Below, piece after piece: positions 37,238-45,881 of a stretch of 64,000 nt of DNA. Numbering within the stretch: position 1 is the stretch's first letter; every line of letters starts with the position of its first letter. Made by a program: the position numbers and the translations under genes. The notes beneath the pieces were generated by a model. That model was not told the origin of the DNA. It did not search any database and was given only the letters and a program-made list of their open reading frames with translations. Source of the stretch: Bacteroidales bacterium (GTDB taxonomy: Bacteria; Bacteroidota; Bacteroidia; Bacteroidales; UBA932); NCBI GenBank assembly GCA_017630215.1, contig JAGBVR010000006.1:1-64000 (forward strand), read 5' to 3'.

Positions 37238-39175
37238 ATGAAACGCTTCTTTTACATTTTTTTGCCTATTCTCATGGCTGCCAGTCCGGGACCGAAAGCA
37301 GATGTTTCTGCAGTGGCTGATGCAAATGAGAAACAGATCGCTCACGTGGAGCCTCTCTCTTGGTGGACAGGAATGAAGACTCCGCTCCAACTTCTGATAA
37401 ACGGTGAGAATATTTCCGGTTATTCGGTCGCAATCGAAGGTGGCAAAGGAGTAAAAGTCACCAAGGTGCATAAGGCTGACAGCCCTAACTATATCTTTGT
37501 GGATGTCGAGGTGAAGACAAATGCCGCTCCCGGAACATATTATATCGTGTTCTCCAAGGACGGACAGTCATTCAAATACCCGTATGAGATTTCTGCCCGT
37601 GCAGAGGGCTCGGCTGAGCGCAAGAGCTTCACTACGGCTGATATGGTGTATCTCATCATGCCGGACCGCTTTGCGAATGGTGATCCGTCGAATGATTCCA
37701 CTGAAGATACAGCCGAGAAGGCAGACAGAAGCAGGCTTGGTGGTCGTCATGGTGGTGATATCCAGGGTGTTATAGATCATCTTGACTATATTGCCGAACT
37801 TGGTGCTACTGCCATCTGGGCTACTCCTTTCCTTGAAGATGATGCCAGAAGAGGTTCTTATCATGGCTATGCGGCATCAGACTACTATAAGATCGACTCT
37901 CGTTTCGGAACAAATGACCTTTACAAGGAATATGTAGAAAAGGCACATGAGAAAGGCATAAAGATCATTATGGACATAGTGACCAATCACTGCGGAAGCG
38001 AGCATTGGTGGATGAAGGATCTTCCGTTCGAAGACTGGGTGCATCAGTTCCCTGCATATACCGGAACAAACGGCAAGTTCTCTACCCATATGGATCCGAA
38101 TGCTTCCAAGGCCGACCTTCATGTTCATGAGAGCGGATGGTTCTCACGTGGTATGCCGGATATGAATCTGAACAATCCTTATATGCTTAAATACTTCCAG
38201 CAGTGGGGAATCTGGTGGATTGAGTTCTCCGGTCTGGATGGTTTCCGTGTAGATACATATCCGTATAATGAGAAGGAGCCGATGGCGCAGTGGTGTGCTT
38301 CCATTGTCAATGAATATCCTTATTTCAATATTGTAGGTGAGTGCTGGACAGGCAATATCCCTCAGCTGGCTTACTGGCAGGGTGGAAATGCTAATAATGA
38401 CGGTTTCGATTCGCATCTTCCTTCGATCATGGACTTCCCGCTCCACGATGCCATCCGTTCGGGACTCGCTCCTGGTCAGCAGCAGAATGGCCGTGGCGGC
38501 AGAGGCGGCAGCATTTCAAGAGTCTACGATATCCTTGCCAACGACTTTATCTATCACGACCTGTCAAAGATGCTGATATTTCCGGGCAATCACGATACTG
38601 ATCGTATCGGTGACGTTGTAGGCAAATCGGCTGCAAAACAGAAGATCGCAATGGCAATGATGGCTACTATGCGTGGCATACCGCAGATTTTTGCCGGAGA
38701 CGAGATGATGTTCGTTTCAAAGGATCCAAGCTCAGGACATCCTGGTCTCAGAGTCGATTTCCCTGGCGGTTGGCCTGGCGATGAACTTGACTGGTTTACC
38801 CCTGAGGGCAGGAAGGAAATGACAGTCAATACTGCTGGTGATACTGTGGAGAAAGGACAGGCAGCAGATCTTTTTGACTATGTCAGCCGTCTCTTCCAGT
38901 GGAGAAAGACCAAGGAAGTCATTCATAGCGGAAAGACTCTCCACTTCATTTCGCGTGGTAACAATTACGGCTATTTCCGTTACAATGACACTGACGCAGT
39001 CTTTGTTTTCGTCAATGCTTCAGCGGAGCCTGTAAATGTTCCGTGGTCGCATTATGCTGAAATCAGTGAGGGTCTGACAGATGGAAAGGATGTGATCACA
39101 GGAGAGGCAGTTGTAATAACTGATGAAACAGTCGTTGCTCCTGAAACTGCGCTTGTGGTGGAATTCAAAAGATAA
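37238..39175 (+). CDS. GH13 cyclomaltodextrinase-like enzyme, exported
   Basis: A 645-residue SusA-like enzyme with Cyc-maltodext_N, GH13 barrel (MDIVTNHCGSEHW, GFRVDTYPY with Asp339, IVGECWTG, FPGNHDTDRI) and C-terminal beta domain. The N-terminus has a hydrophobic signal without a lipobox cysteine, so it is probably periplasmic. It is a close paralogue of the lipoprotein at 49266 (same length, nucleophile at residue 339 versus 340). A PGQQQNGRGGRGG insert near residue 410 is absent from that paralogue. The next gene starts 6 bp later. Confidence 0.92.
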   Translation: MKRFFYIFLPILMAASPGPKADVSAVADANEKQIAHVEPLSWWTGMKTPLQLLINGENISGYSVAIEGGKGVKVTKVHKADSPNYIFVDVEVKTNAAPGTYYIVFSKDGQSFKYPYEISARAEGSAERKSFTTADMVYLIMPDRFANGDPSNDSTEDTAEKADRSRLGGRHGGDIQGVIDHLDYIAELGATAIWATPFLEDDARRGSYHGYAASDYYKIDSRFGTNDLYKEYVEKAHEKGIKIIMDIVTNHCGSEHWWMKDLPFEDWVHQFPAYTGTNGKFSTHMDPNASKADLHVHESGWFSRGMPDMNLNNPYMLKYFQQWGIWWIEFSGLDGFRVDTYPYNEKEPMAQWCASIVNEYPYFNIVGECWTGNIPQLAYWQGGNANNDGFDSHLPSIMDFPLHDAIRSGLAPGQQQNGRGGRGGSISRVYDILANDFIYHDLSKMLIFPGNHDTDRIGDVVGKSAAKQKIAMAMMATMRGIPQIFAGDEMMFVSKDPSSGHPGLRVDFPGGWPGDELDWFTPEGRKEMTVNTAGDTVEKGQAADLFDYVSRLFQWRKTKEVIHSGKTLHFISRGNNYGYFRYNDTDAVFVFVNASAEPVNVPWSHYAEISEGLTDGKDVITGEAVVITDETVVAPETALVVEFKR

Positions 39176-39181
39176 GAGCCT

Positions 39182-40600
39182 ATGTTCAAGAAGTTACTTT
39201 CAATAGTGGCAATCATGCCCTGCCTGACTGTCCTGGCTTTGGCTCAGACCGTTCTCTATCCTGCTGTTCCCGGAATGAGGACAAGTGAGGTGTATTCCAT
39301 CTCCGTCAATGGTCAGGAATCCTGGGTGGAGGCTGTAGGTCCCGGAGGTATGGAAGACCTCCATACGCTTAGCCTCTCTGCTGCAGGGAAACAGACATTT
39401 GTGATCTCTGTGGGTGAGGATGTGGAAAGTTATTCGATCCAGCCGAAAAGCTATGGTATAAAAGGCGTTGCCGACGGAAAGACACTTACCGTTACATTAG
39501 ATAGTCCGATGAAGCTTTATATCAGGGTCAATGAACTTCCATATCTGGCGATATTTTCAAACCCTTTGGAGAAGGATGTGCCTTCAAAGAAAGACCGTAA
39601 TGTGGATTACTATGGCCCGGGCAATCACGATGTAGGAGAAATCCAGGTCCGTGACGGTCAGACCATCTATATAGCCGGAGGTGCCAATGTCAACGGACGT
39701 CTGACAGGAACAGCCAAGGATGTGACCATCTGCGGACGTGGATCCTTCACCGGCAATGCCAGACTGAACGATTGTGAGAATCTCAGAGTAGAAGGAATAT
39801 ATATGAGGAACACACGCGGATGGGCAAATACCATCACCAACAGTGTCAATACCACATATGACAATGTGAAGATTTTCAGTCACACCGGCGTGTGGGGGCT
39901 TGACGGTATCAATCCTGTCTCTTGCAAAGGTTTCGATATCAATGATTGTTTCATCCGTACAAGAGATGATTGTATTGCAATCAAGTCGAACGGAGATCCG
40001 CAGAAATTCGACCTGAGCTCACGGGATATTACAGTTCGTAACAGTACAATGATCGGATGGGACCACGCTGACGGAGTTACCCTCGGATTTGAACTGAACG
40101 GTGGAGTCGTGGAGAATATAAAGGTTGCAAACTGCGACATTCTCTCGGCAAGAGGTTCAGGAAGAACAGGAGGACATGCTGCATTCAGCATCGTCTGCGA
40201 CGGAGAGTCTCAGGTAAAGGATATATATTTTGAGGACATCCGTGTGGAAGCAGCCATCGAATATAAGAATCTCGAAATCATTCTTACAGAAGCAGAGCGA
40301 TATGGTAACGGCCGTATGGGCTCTATTTCAGGCGTTTATCTTAAGAATGTATCGTGGGAGAATGCCTTTAAACCGTTTACTATCGTGGGTCATCCTACAA
40401 GATATGTAGAGAATGTGGTGTTTACCAATTGCTATGTCGGAGGTAAACTGCTTACCGGAGTTGAGGATGCTGATTTTCAGATGGAATTCACAAGGGACAT
40501 AATGTTTGTACCTGGTGGAAAGGTTGAATATGAAAGATATCCCGAACAGGACGGAGAAATAAAGACAAGAGTTTCCGGTCAGAGAAGGATACAAAGATAA
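39182..40600 (+). CDS. beta-helix glycoside hydrolase, GH28/GH49 clan-like
   Basis: A 472-residue exported protein (signal to about ALA-20). Residues about 21-125 form a beta-sandwich, and YYGPGNHDVGEIQVRDGQTIYIAGGA leads into a right-handed parallel beta-helix. Catalytic aspartates of the GH28/GH49 clan (GH-N) are visible as Asp241 (LDGINPVSC), Asp262 and Asp263 (TRDDCIAIKS). The N-terminal sandwich plus helix recalls GH49 (dextranase, isopullulanase), which would fit an alpha-glucan locus. GH28 pectin-type activity is the alternative. Last gene of the kinase-led operon. Confidence 0.72.
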   Translation: MFKKLLSIVAIMPCLTVLALAQTVLYPAVPGMRTSEVYSISVNGQESWVEAVGPGGMEDLHTLSLSAAGKQTFVISVGEDVESYSIQPKSYGIKGVADGKTLTVTLDSPMKLYIRVNELPYLAIFSNPLEKDVPSKKDRNVDYYGPGNHDVGEIQVRDGQTIYIAGGANVNGRLTGTAKDVTICGRGSFTGNARLNDCENLRVEGIYMRNTRGWANTITNSVNTTYDNVKIFSHTGVWGLDGINPVSCKGFDINDCFIRTRDDCIAIKSNGDPQKFDLSSRDITVRNSTMIGWDHADGVTLGFELNGGVVENIKVANCDILSARGSGRTGGHAAFSIVCDGESQVKDIYFEDIRVEAAIEYKNLEIILTEAERYGNGRMGSISGVYLKNVSWENAFKPFTIVGHPTRYVENVVFTNCYVGGKLLTGVEDADFQMEFTRDIMFVPGGKVEYERYPEQDGEIKTRVSGQRRIQR

Positions 40601-40646
40601 GATTTAATGCAGTCCAGATTTTGTTGGTTAGTAGATTGCATTAAAA

Positions 40647-40685
40647 ATGTCGGCCTGGTTGTGAAATCAGGCCGACATACTTTTT
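40647..40685. terminator. bidirectional terminator between convergent operons
   Basis: A perfect 11-bp stem ATGTCGGCCTG (40647-40657) with CAGGCCGACAT (40668-40678) has a TTTTT tract after it and an A tract before it. It separates the plus-strand operon from the minus-strand GH13/SusE pair. Confidence 0.9.
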
Positions 40686-40698
40686 ATCAGGGATAGAA

Positions 40699-42033
40699 TT
40701 ATTTTCTGTAGAGGAGATACTGGTAAGGCTCCATATCTATTGCAGTGGCAGCCACGACAGTTTCACCTGTCATAAGGTCAGTGACCTCTTTGCCAGCAAC
40801 TGCGAGAGGAACCTTGACTGTAGCTTTCTCATTCTTGGTGTTCACCATCACTACAAAAGATTCCCCGATGGAGTTCGTATAAGTCATCTTCGCTACGTTT
40901 CCGGTATTGGCCAATACAGGGTCCGAAACGCGCACATCTCTTGTGCTGTTGTAGGCTTTCATGACCTTTATGTACTCGTCTGTATATGACTTGTTCGAGT
41001 CCCATTTCATCACATTGTTGTTGAAGAATGACAGAGACTTGCTGTAGCCTATTTCCTGAGAACTGTAGATGAGCGGACATCCTTCGAGCATTGTGGCCAT
41101 CACGAATGCTGCCATTGCGCCTCTTTCACCGCCATAGAGGGCGAGCGGAGACTGTTCTGAAGCCGTATCGTGATTGATGATGTATCTCATTCTTGTCTTT
41201 CCCTTAGGTACATTCGACATGTCATTGTTGAATGCGTCGAAGATGCTTGCAGCTCCGGAGTTGCCTTTGAATACCTTCTCTAGTGCATTAGGGAAGCTCC
41301 ACGCATACATTATGTCGAATCCTACCTCGTAGATCCAGCTCTTGTCACCCTCTGCAAGAAGAATGATCTCAGGCTTGATCGAGCGCAGATGTGCAAGAGC
41401 ATCTGTCCAGAAATCCTGAGGCACTCCCTCCGCATAGTCGCAGCGGAAGCCGTCTACTCCTGCCTCTGTAACCCAATATGCCATAGCGTCTTTCATAGCT
41501 GCGCGCATTTCGGCGTTGCCAAAGTTCAGGTCTGCGACATCTGTCCAGTTGAAGCCCGGAGGAGAGATGATGTTGCCTGATGCGTCTGTGGAGTGCCATC
41601 CTTTGTTCTTGGTCCAAGGATTGTCCCACGAAGTATGGTTGGCAATCCAGTCGAGGATCACCTTCATTCCGAGGCTGTGTGCGCTGTTCACAAGGTTCTT
41701 CAGGTCTTCGAGAGTACCATACTGCGGGTGAACCTTCTTGAAGTCCTTGATGCAGTAAGGGGAGCCTATGGCCTTCTCCTTGCCCTGCTCGCAGATAGGC
41801 ATAAGCCAGATTACATCCACACCCAGATCCTTGATGTTCTGCAGGCGGGCGGTAATGGCGTTAAGCTGGTTGCTTGTGGCGAAAACGCGTGGGTTTGCCT
41901 CATAAAATACATACGAAGCATCCGGTTTTTCATTAGGGTCGCGAACCGGCTTGTCATCCGGTTTCTCAGTACAACTGACTGCGCCCATAATGAGCGCAGT
42001 CAGCATTAGAATATTAAATTTCTTCAATCTCAT
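40699..42033 (-). CDS. GH13 alpha-amylase-family lipoprotein
   Basis: A 444-residue lipoprotein (cysteine 21 in MGAVSC, followed by TEKPDDKP with acidic residues that favour surface export). GH13 motifs are LDWIANHTSWDN, GFRCDYAEG (Asp199), LLAEGDKSW and IINHDTASE. No CBM of its own, but the gene before it in the operon (3-bp gap) encodes a four-module starch-binding lipoprotein. The two probably work together on the cell surface, like SusG with SusE/F. Confidence 0.9.
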   Translation of the reverse strand: MRLKKFNILMLTALIMGAVSCTEKPDDKPVRDPNEKPDASYVFYEANPRVFATSNQLNAITARLQNIKDLGVDVIWLMPICEQGKEKAIGSPYCIKDFKKVHPQYGTLEDLKNLVNSAHSLGMKVILDWIANHTSWDNPWTKNKGWHSTDASGNIISPPGFNWTDVADLNFGNAEMRAAMKDAMAYWVTEAGVDGFRCDYAEGVPQDFWTDALAHLRSIKPEIILLAEGDKSWIYEVGFDIMYAWSFPNALEKVFKGNSGAASIFDAFNNDMSNVPKGKTRMRYIINHDTASEQSPLALYGGERGAMAAFVMATMLEGCPLIYSSQEIGYSKSLSFFNNNVMKWDSNKSYTDEYIKVMKAYNSTRDVRVSDPVLANTGNVAKMTYTNSIGESFVVMVNTKNEKATVKVPLAVAGKEVTDLMTGETVVAATAIDMEPYQYLLYRK

Positions 42034-42036
42034 AGA

Positions 42037-43854
42037 TTACTCGATTGGAGTTACACCTTCAGCTGTAACTGTGAGGAAGTAGTCGCGGTCAGCTCTTACA
42101 TTGTAGTCAGAAAGCTGAGTGCCGCCTCCATTGTTGTTGAAGATGAGGTTGCAAGAACCGCCGAAGAATTCTGCAGGAACGGTGAATACCTTGTAATCCT
42201 TACCATCTACAGTTTCGGTAGCATATGTTCCGCCTGGCCATCCGCCGAATGGCTCGCCGTCACCCCAAGAGTATACTGCGATTGCATCCCAGCCTGTCTG
42301 GTCGTCAACATATACCTTGACTGCAGGAGCAGTACCGAGCTCTGCTGAAGCCTCACCAGCCACGAGGAAGTTGTACTTTGCAAGTGTTACAAGTGGTGTG
42401 TCGTACTGGGCGCCGCTTCCATTGATGATCGGGTGGTAGACCAGATCATAAGCAGTTGCTGTGCTCTCTACAACGTTATATGCAACGCCGCCGCAAGTCA
42501 CTTCTGTCTCAAGAGCTGCACCTGGCCATCCGCCGAAGAGCTCAGGAAGAGCGTCGCCCCAAGCATAGATGTTAGTCACTTCCCAGCCTGTATTGTCCTG
42601 TACGTAGAAGTATACTGGAACCGGATCAGCAGGAGTTTCAGGATCTGGATTCTCTGGTTCTGGATTTTCTGGTTCTGGATTCTCTGGAGTCTCGCCGACA
42701 GGCTCGCGGTTAAGCGGATCCTCGATCACTGCGCAGTCCTTCTCGTTATAGATTACGAAGAAGTGATCCACTACATCAGCGCTGAATACGACAGGCATAT
42801 CTGCTGTCTGAACACCGCCGCCGTTGTTGTTGAAGATGAGGTTCTGCTCCTTTCCGTCAACATCTGCTACTGCATACTCGAAGTATGTGTACTCTACGCC
42901 GGCGATAGTCTCGGTGCCTGTAGGCTGTGCACCTGGCCAGCTGCCTCCGAGGTTGTTCTCAGTACCCCACTGATAGAGAGCGATAGCTTCCCAACCAGCC
43001 TGGTTATCAGCGTAAACACGGATAGTTCCTTCGTGCTCAGGGAGCTTCTCCGGTACCTGGAGAGGGTTCTCGATGATCTCCCAATCCTTCTCGTTGAAGA
43101 TTCTGTAGAAGTGGTCTACCACGTCAGCACTGAATGTCAAAGGTATGTCAGCAGTCTGGATACCGCCGCCGTTGTTGTTGAAGATGAGGTTCTGGCTCTT
43201 GCCGTCAACATCTTCCACCTTGTACTCGAAGTAAGTGTACTCTACCTCGTTAATGATCTCAGTACCAGTAGGCTGCATACCTGGCCAGCTGCCTCCGAGA
43301 TTGTTTTCAGTACCCCACTGATAGAGAGCGATAGCCTCCCATCCAGCCTGGTTCTCAACATATACGCGGATTGTACCTGGGTGATCAGGAAGTGTAGGGA
43401 TGTATTCCTTTACAGGCTCGCCCCATACAGATACGACTACGCTGGTTCTCTGACCGAGGTCGGCGTTCGATGTATAGGTAGCCATTTCTTTCTTGGTAGT
43501 GAGCGACAGACCTGAATTCTTTGAATAGAACCAGAAGCCATCCGCAAGCGAAGTACCCTCTACGAAAGTTGCAGGGTCAAGATATACTCCGAAGATGTTG
43601 ATGTTTACAGATGACTGAGACAGACGCCATTTTGCATCCTCTACGTATGACTCTGCCTCTGCACCGTTGAAAGGACCGCAGATGTAGATATCGTCAGTGT
43701 CATATACTCCTGAAGGGAGCTTGGCCTCGATAAGAATCTTCTGGGCATCTGTTTCGAATGCATATTTGCCTACCGGCTCAGAATCACCGAGATTACACGC
43801 TGCAAGGAGAGCAACGAAAGGCAAAAGCATCAAGAATTTCAAATACTTTTTCAT
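42037..43854 (-). CDS. SusE/SusF-like starch-binding lipoprotein with four CBM26-like modules
   Basis: A 605-residue surface lipoprotein (cysteine 20 in LLAAC, then NLGDSEP). Residues 28-145 are a SusE-like N-terminal domain. Four starch-binding modules follow at about 158-266, 274-382, 411-505 and 510-600. Each carries the aromatic/Gly pattern GGSWPG or GGWPG, and three (all but the 411-505 module) carry NLIFNNNGGG. The first two are nearly identical copies 116 residues apart. A Pro/Glu linker (PENPEPENPEPENPDPETP, 390-408) separates pairs. No enzyme motif; its job is to hold starch at the surface. Confidence 0.88.
   Translation of the reverse strand: MKKYLKFLMLLPFVALLAACNLGDSEPVGKYAFETDAQKILIEAKLPSGVYDTDDIYICGPFNGAEAESYVEDAKWRLSQSSVNINIFGVYLDPATFVEGTSLADGFWFYSKNSGLSLTTKKEMATYTSNADLGQRTSVVVSVWGEPVKEYIPTLPDHPGTIRVYVENQAGWEAIALYQWGTENNLGGSWPGMQPTGTEIINEVEYTYFEYKVEDVDGKSQNLIFNNNGGGIQTADIPLTFSADVVDHFYRIFNEKDWEIIENPLQVPEKLPEHEGTIRVYADNQAGWEAIALYQWGTENNLGGSWPGAQPTGTETIAGVEYTYFEYAVADVDGKEQNLIFNNNGGGVQTADMPVVFSADVVDHFFVIYNEKDCAVIEDPLNREPVGETPENPEPENPEPENPDPETPADPVPVYFYVQDNTGWEVTNIYAWGDALPELFGGWPGAALETEVTCGGVAYNVVESTATAYDLVYHPIINGSGAQYDTPLVTLAKYNFLVAGEASAELGTAPAVKVYVDDQTGWDAIAVYSWGDGEPFGGWPGGTYATETVDGKDYKVFTVPAEFFGGSCNLIFNNNGGGTQLSDYNVRADRDYFLTVTAEGVTPIE
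42709..43383 (-). repeat. tandem duplication coding for starch-binding modules 1 and 2
   Basis: Two adjacent segments with a period of 348 bp code for modules of 109 residues that share most positions, including long identical stretches at the DNA level (for example around NLIFNNNGGG). This indicates a recent internal duplication. Confidence 0.75.
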
Positions 43855-43908
43855 GGTTTTAAGATATTAATTAAAATGGTGTTTATTCGTATGGGTATTC
43901 TTTGTAGT

Positions 43909-43916
43909 TAAAGGTA
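43909..43916 (-). promoter_or_regulatory. -7 box for SusE-like/GH13 operon
   Basis: The minus strand reads TACCTTTA, 55 bp before the gene start; fits the TAnnTTTA form. No clear -33. Confidence 0.4.
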
Positions 43917-44145
43917 TGGACTTTTTGAATCACTTTTAATCAAATCCCCCCGTTAAAGAAGTGATTGGTAGATTTGATTGGTTGAATGGTGCAAATGGTG
44001 GGGTTTGGCAGTGAATAAGCAGGCTTCTGAAACTTTTCTTGTGGAGGTCGCTGTGTATAACTTTAGCGCAGACTTTCGGAATGGAACTGCAGGATTCAAT
44101 AAGTTAAAATACCCGGTATCCGTCGTTTCTGTATGAAAATATGTC

Positions 44146-44153
44146 TATCTTTG
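44146..44153 (+). promoter_or_regulatory. -7 box for murA
   Basis: TATCTTTG followed by CCG is a full match to TAnnTTTG, 72 bp before murA. TTTC at 44126-44129 is a weak -33 candidate. Confidence 0.55.
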
Positions 44154-44224
44154 CCGGGAGTTATGATGCCAGCGGATCAGATATGTTCGGTCAGGTATTT
44201 TACCTTAATATATTTTAAGAGAAG

Positions 44225-45538
44225 ATGAGTTCATTCGTTATAGAAGGCGGCCACAAGCTAAGTGGTACGATAAGACCTCAGGGTGCCAAGAATGAGGCCC
44301 TGCAGGTGATCAGTGCTGTACTCCTGACTAAGGAAAAAGTGAAGATTTCGAATATCCCCGAGATTCTGGATGTGCGTAATCTGATTCTTCTGCTTGAGGG
44401 AATGGGTGTGAAGGTGACCAGACACGAGAAGGGAGTCTATACTTTCCAGGCCGATGAGATTGATACAGATTATATTGCCAGTGCTGATTTTGTGGGAAAA
44501 TGTGCGAAATTGCGTGGCTCGGTGATGGTCGTGGGGCCGCTGCTGGCCCGTTTCGGCAGGGCGTACTTCCCTAAGCCGGGTGGTGACCAGATCGGCCGCA
44601 GAAGGGTCGATACCCATATTCTCGGATTTATGAATCTGGGTGCTTCTCAGGAATATGATACCGACAGGAAAGCGTTTTATCTTCATCTTCCGGAAGGAGA
44701 GTCTTTGGAAGGGAAATACATGCTTTTGGACGAGGCTTCGGTCACAGGAACTGCCAATATCGTGATGGCGGCTTGCCTTGCAAAGGGCGAGACTACAATC
44801 TACAATGCTGCCTGCGAACCTTATGTCCAGCAATTATGCAGAATGCTCGTGCGGATGGGTGCGCGCATTGAAGGTATAGGATCCAATCTCTTGAAGATCA
44901 CTGGAGTGGAGTCCCTTGGCGGAGCCGAACATAAGATTCTTCCTGATATGATCGAAATCGGTTCGTTTATCGCAATGGCAGCGATGAATCGCAGCACCCT
45001 CACCATCAAAGATGTGGCTTATGATCAGCTCGGTATGATACCGGAGGCTTTCCGTCGCCTGGGCGTGAATCTTGAGCGCAGAGGCGATGATATCTATATT
45101 CCGGAGCAGGAAAGTTATGTTATCGATTCGTTCCTGGATGGCTCGATCCTGCATATTGCAGATGCTCCTTGGCCAGGCCTCTCGCCAGACCTTATAAGTG
45201 TGATCATCGTGATGGCAACCCAGTGCAGAGGAAGCGTTCTGGTTCATCAGAAGATGTTCGAGAGCCGTCTCTTCTTCGTGGATAAGCTTATCGATATGGG
45301 AGCTCAGATTATTCTCTGCGATCCTCATAGAGTAGTCGTAGTGGGGCATGATCACCGTTATCAGCTTCGTGCAGGCCAGATGGCTTCTCCGGACATTAGA
45401 GCAGGTATCGCGATGCTTATTGCAGCTATGTCTGCAAAAGGAACCAGTGTCATCAGCAATATTGAGCAGATTGACCGTGGATATGAGGAGATTGATGTCC
45501 GTCTGAATGCACTGGGAGCGCGTATTTCCCGTCAGTAG
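44225..45538 (+). CDS. murA: UDP-N-acetylglucosamine 1-carboxyvinyltransferase
   Basis: First committed step of peptidoglycan synthesis. The 437 residues show GAKNEALQVISAVLL at the start and VVGPLLARFGRAYFPKPGG in the middle. The catalytic-loop residue that is Cys115 in E. coli is Asp121 here (GGDQIGRRRVDTH), the change that makes MurA insensitive to fosfomycin in other bacteria. A housekeeping gene with its own promoter, lying inside the glycan locus. Confidence 0.96.
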   Translation: MSSFVIEGGHKLSGTIRPQGAKNEALQVISAVLLTKEKVKISNIPEILDVRNLILLLEGMGVKVTRHEKGVYTFQADEIDTDYIASADFVGKCAKLRGSVMVVGPLLARFGRAYFPKPGGDQIGRRRVDTHILGFMNLGASQEYDTDRKAFYLHLPEGESLEGKYMLLDEASVTGTANIVMAACLAKGETTIYNAACEPYVQQLCRMLVRMGARIEGIGSNLLKITGVESLGGAEHKILPDMIEIGSFIAMAAMNRSTLTIKDVAYDQLGMIPEAFRRLGVNLERRGDDIYIPEQESYVIDSFLDGSILHIADAPWPGLSPDLISVIIVMATQCRGSVLVHQKMFESRLFFVDKLIDMGAQIILCDPHRVVVVGHDHRYQLRAGQMASPDIRAGIAMLIAAMSAKGTSVISNIEQIDRGYEEIDVRLNALGARISRQ

Positions 45539-45564
45539 ACCGTAATTATCCCTATAGGAATTTC

Positions 45565-45596
45565 GAAAGCACAAAATCGTCTGGTTTTGTGCTTTC
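45565..45596 (+). terminator. hairpin 1 after murA, probable terminator
   Basis: A perfect 12-bp stem GAAAGCACAAAA (45565-45576) with TTTTGTGCTTTC (45585-45596) and an 8-base loop. Its right arm carries TTTT, but no T tract follows, so termination is likely but not certain. Confidence 0.6.
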
Positions 45597-45612
45597 GTCA
45601 TTGAAAGTGGCC

Positions 45613-45650
45613 TTCGAAAGCACGTATTCGGGCTTTTCCGTGCTTTCGAA
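45613..45650. repeat. hairpin 2 after murA with the same arm
   Basis: A perfect 12-bp stem TTCGAAAGCACG (45613-45624) with CGTGCTTTCGAA (45639-45650) and a 14-base loop. Shares the GAAAGCAC core with hairpin 1 and with a lone half-site at 45667-45674. Confidence 0.7.
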
Positions 45651-45764
45651 CGGTGAAACGATAAATGAAAGCACAGAAATGGAGTGATTGGTACTTTAGG
45701 AGTGATGTGTGAGGGGTGCGGGGGATTTCTGTGTGAAGTGGAGCTGTTTCGTCAGTGAAATCCG

Positions 45765-45794
45765 ACCGTTCGTCATAGTCTTCGGACAGTTCAT
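45765..45794 (+). promoter_or_regulatory. LytTR-type direct repeats upstream of pullulanase operon
   Basis: ACCGTTCGT (45765-45773) and ACAGTTCAT (45786-45794) both fit the LytTR half-site [TA][AC][CA]GTTN[AG][TG] and are exactly 21 bp apart, start to start. A third weaker copy sharing TTCGTCA lies another 21 bp upstream (45748-45754). The last repeat begins 41 bp before the -7 box. Likely activator sites for the LytTR regulator at 25160; the link is inference. Confidence 0.65.
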
Positions 45795-45826
45795 CTTATA
45801 TATTTCATATATAAATCAAATCTGTG

Positions 45827-45834
45827 TATATTCG
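45827..45834 (+). promoter_or_regulatory. -7 box for pullulanase operon
   Basis: TATATTCG, preceded by TGTG, lies 48 bp before the start codon. It is a near match to TAnnTTTG, as expected for an activator-dependent promoter. Confidence 0.5.
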
Positions 45835-45881
45835 TAGGATGTGTAAGTGGGTACACTTGAAAACGAAACAGATTTTAAGTT

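Larger units (their letters stand above)
43855..44224. other. divergent intergenic region, SusE-like gene and murA
   Basis: Holds the promoters of both divergent genes. On the minus strand TACCTTTA (43909-43916) precedes the SusE-like gene. On the plus strand TAACTTTA-GCG (44058-44065) and TATCTTTG (44146-44153) precede murA. ACCAATCA occurs twice on the minus strand within 43960-43985 as a short direct repeat. No LytTR-type repeat pair in the expected position. Confidence 0.5.
45541..45740. other. murA-pulA gap, upstream half
   Basis: The first part holds two consecutive hairpins with shared GAAAGCAC arms and a third half-site at 45667-45674. From 45675 to about 45740 I see no gene or clear element. 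The downstream part holds the promoter and repeats described separately. Confidence 0.5.

Noticed and set aside
43941..44020. LytTR-type repeats upstream of the SusE-like gene
   Set aside because: Words near the expected positions match poorly and in the wrong orientation for the minus-strand promoter.
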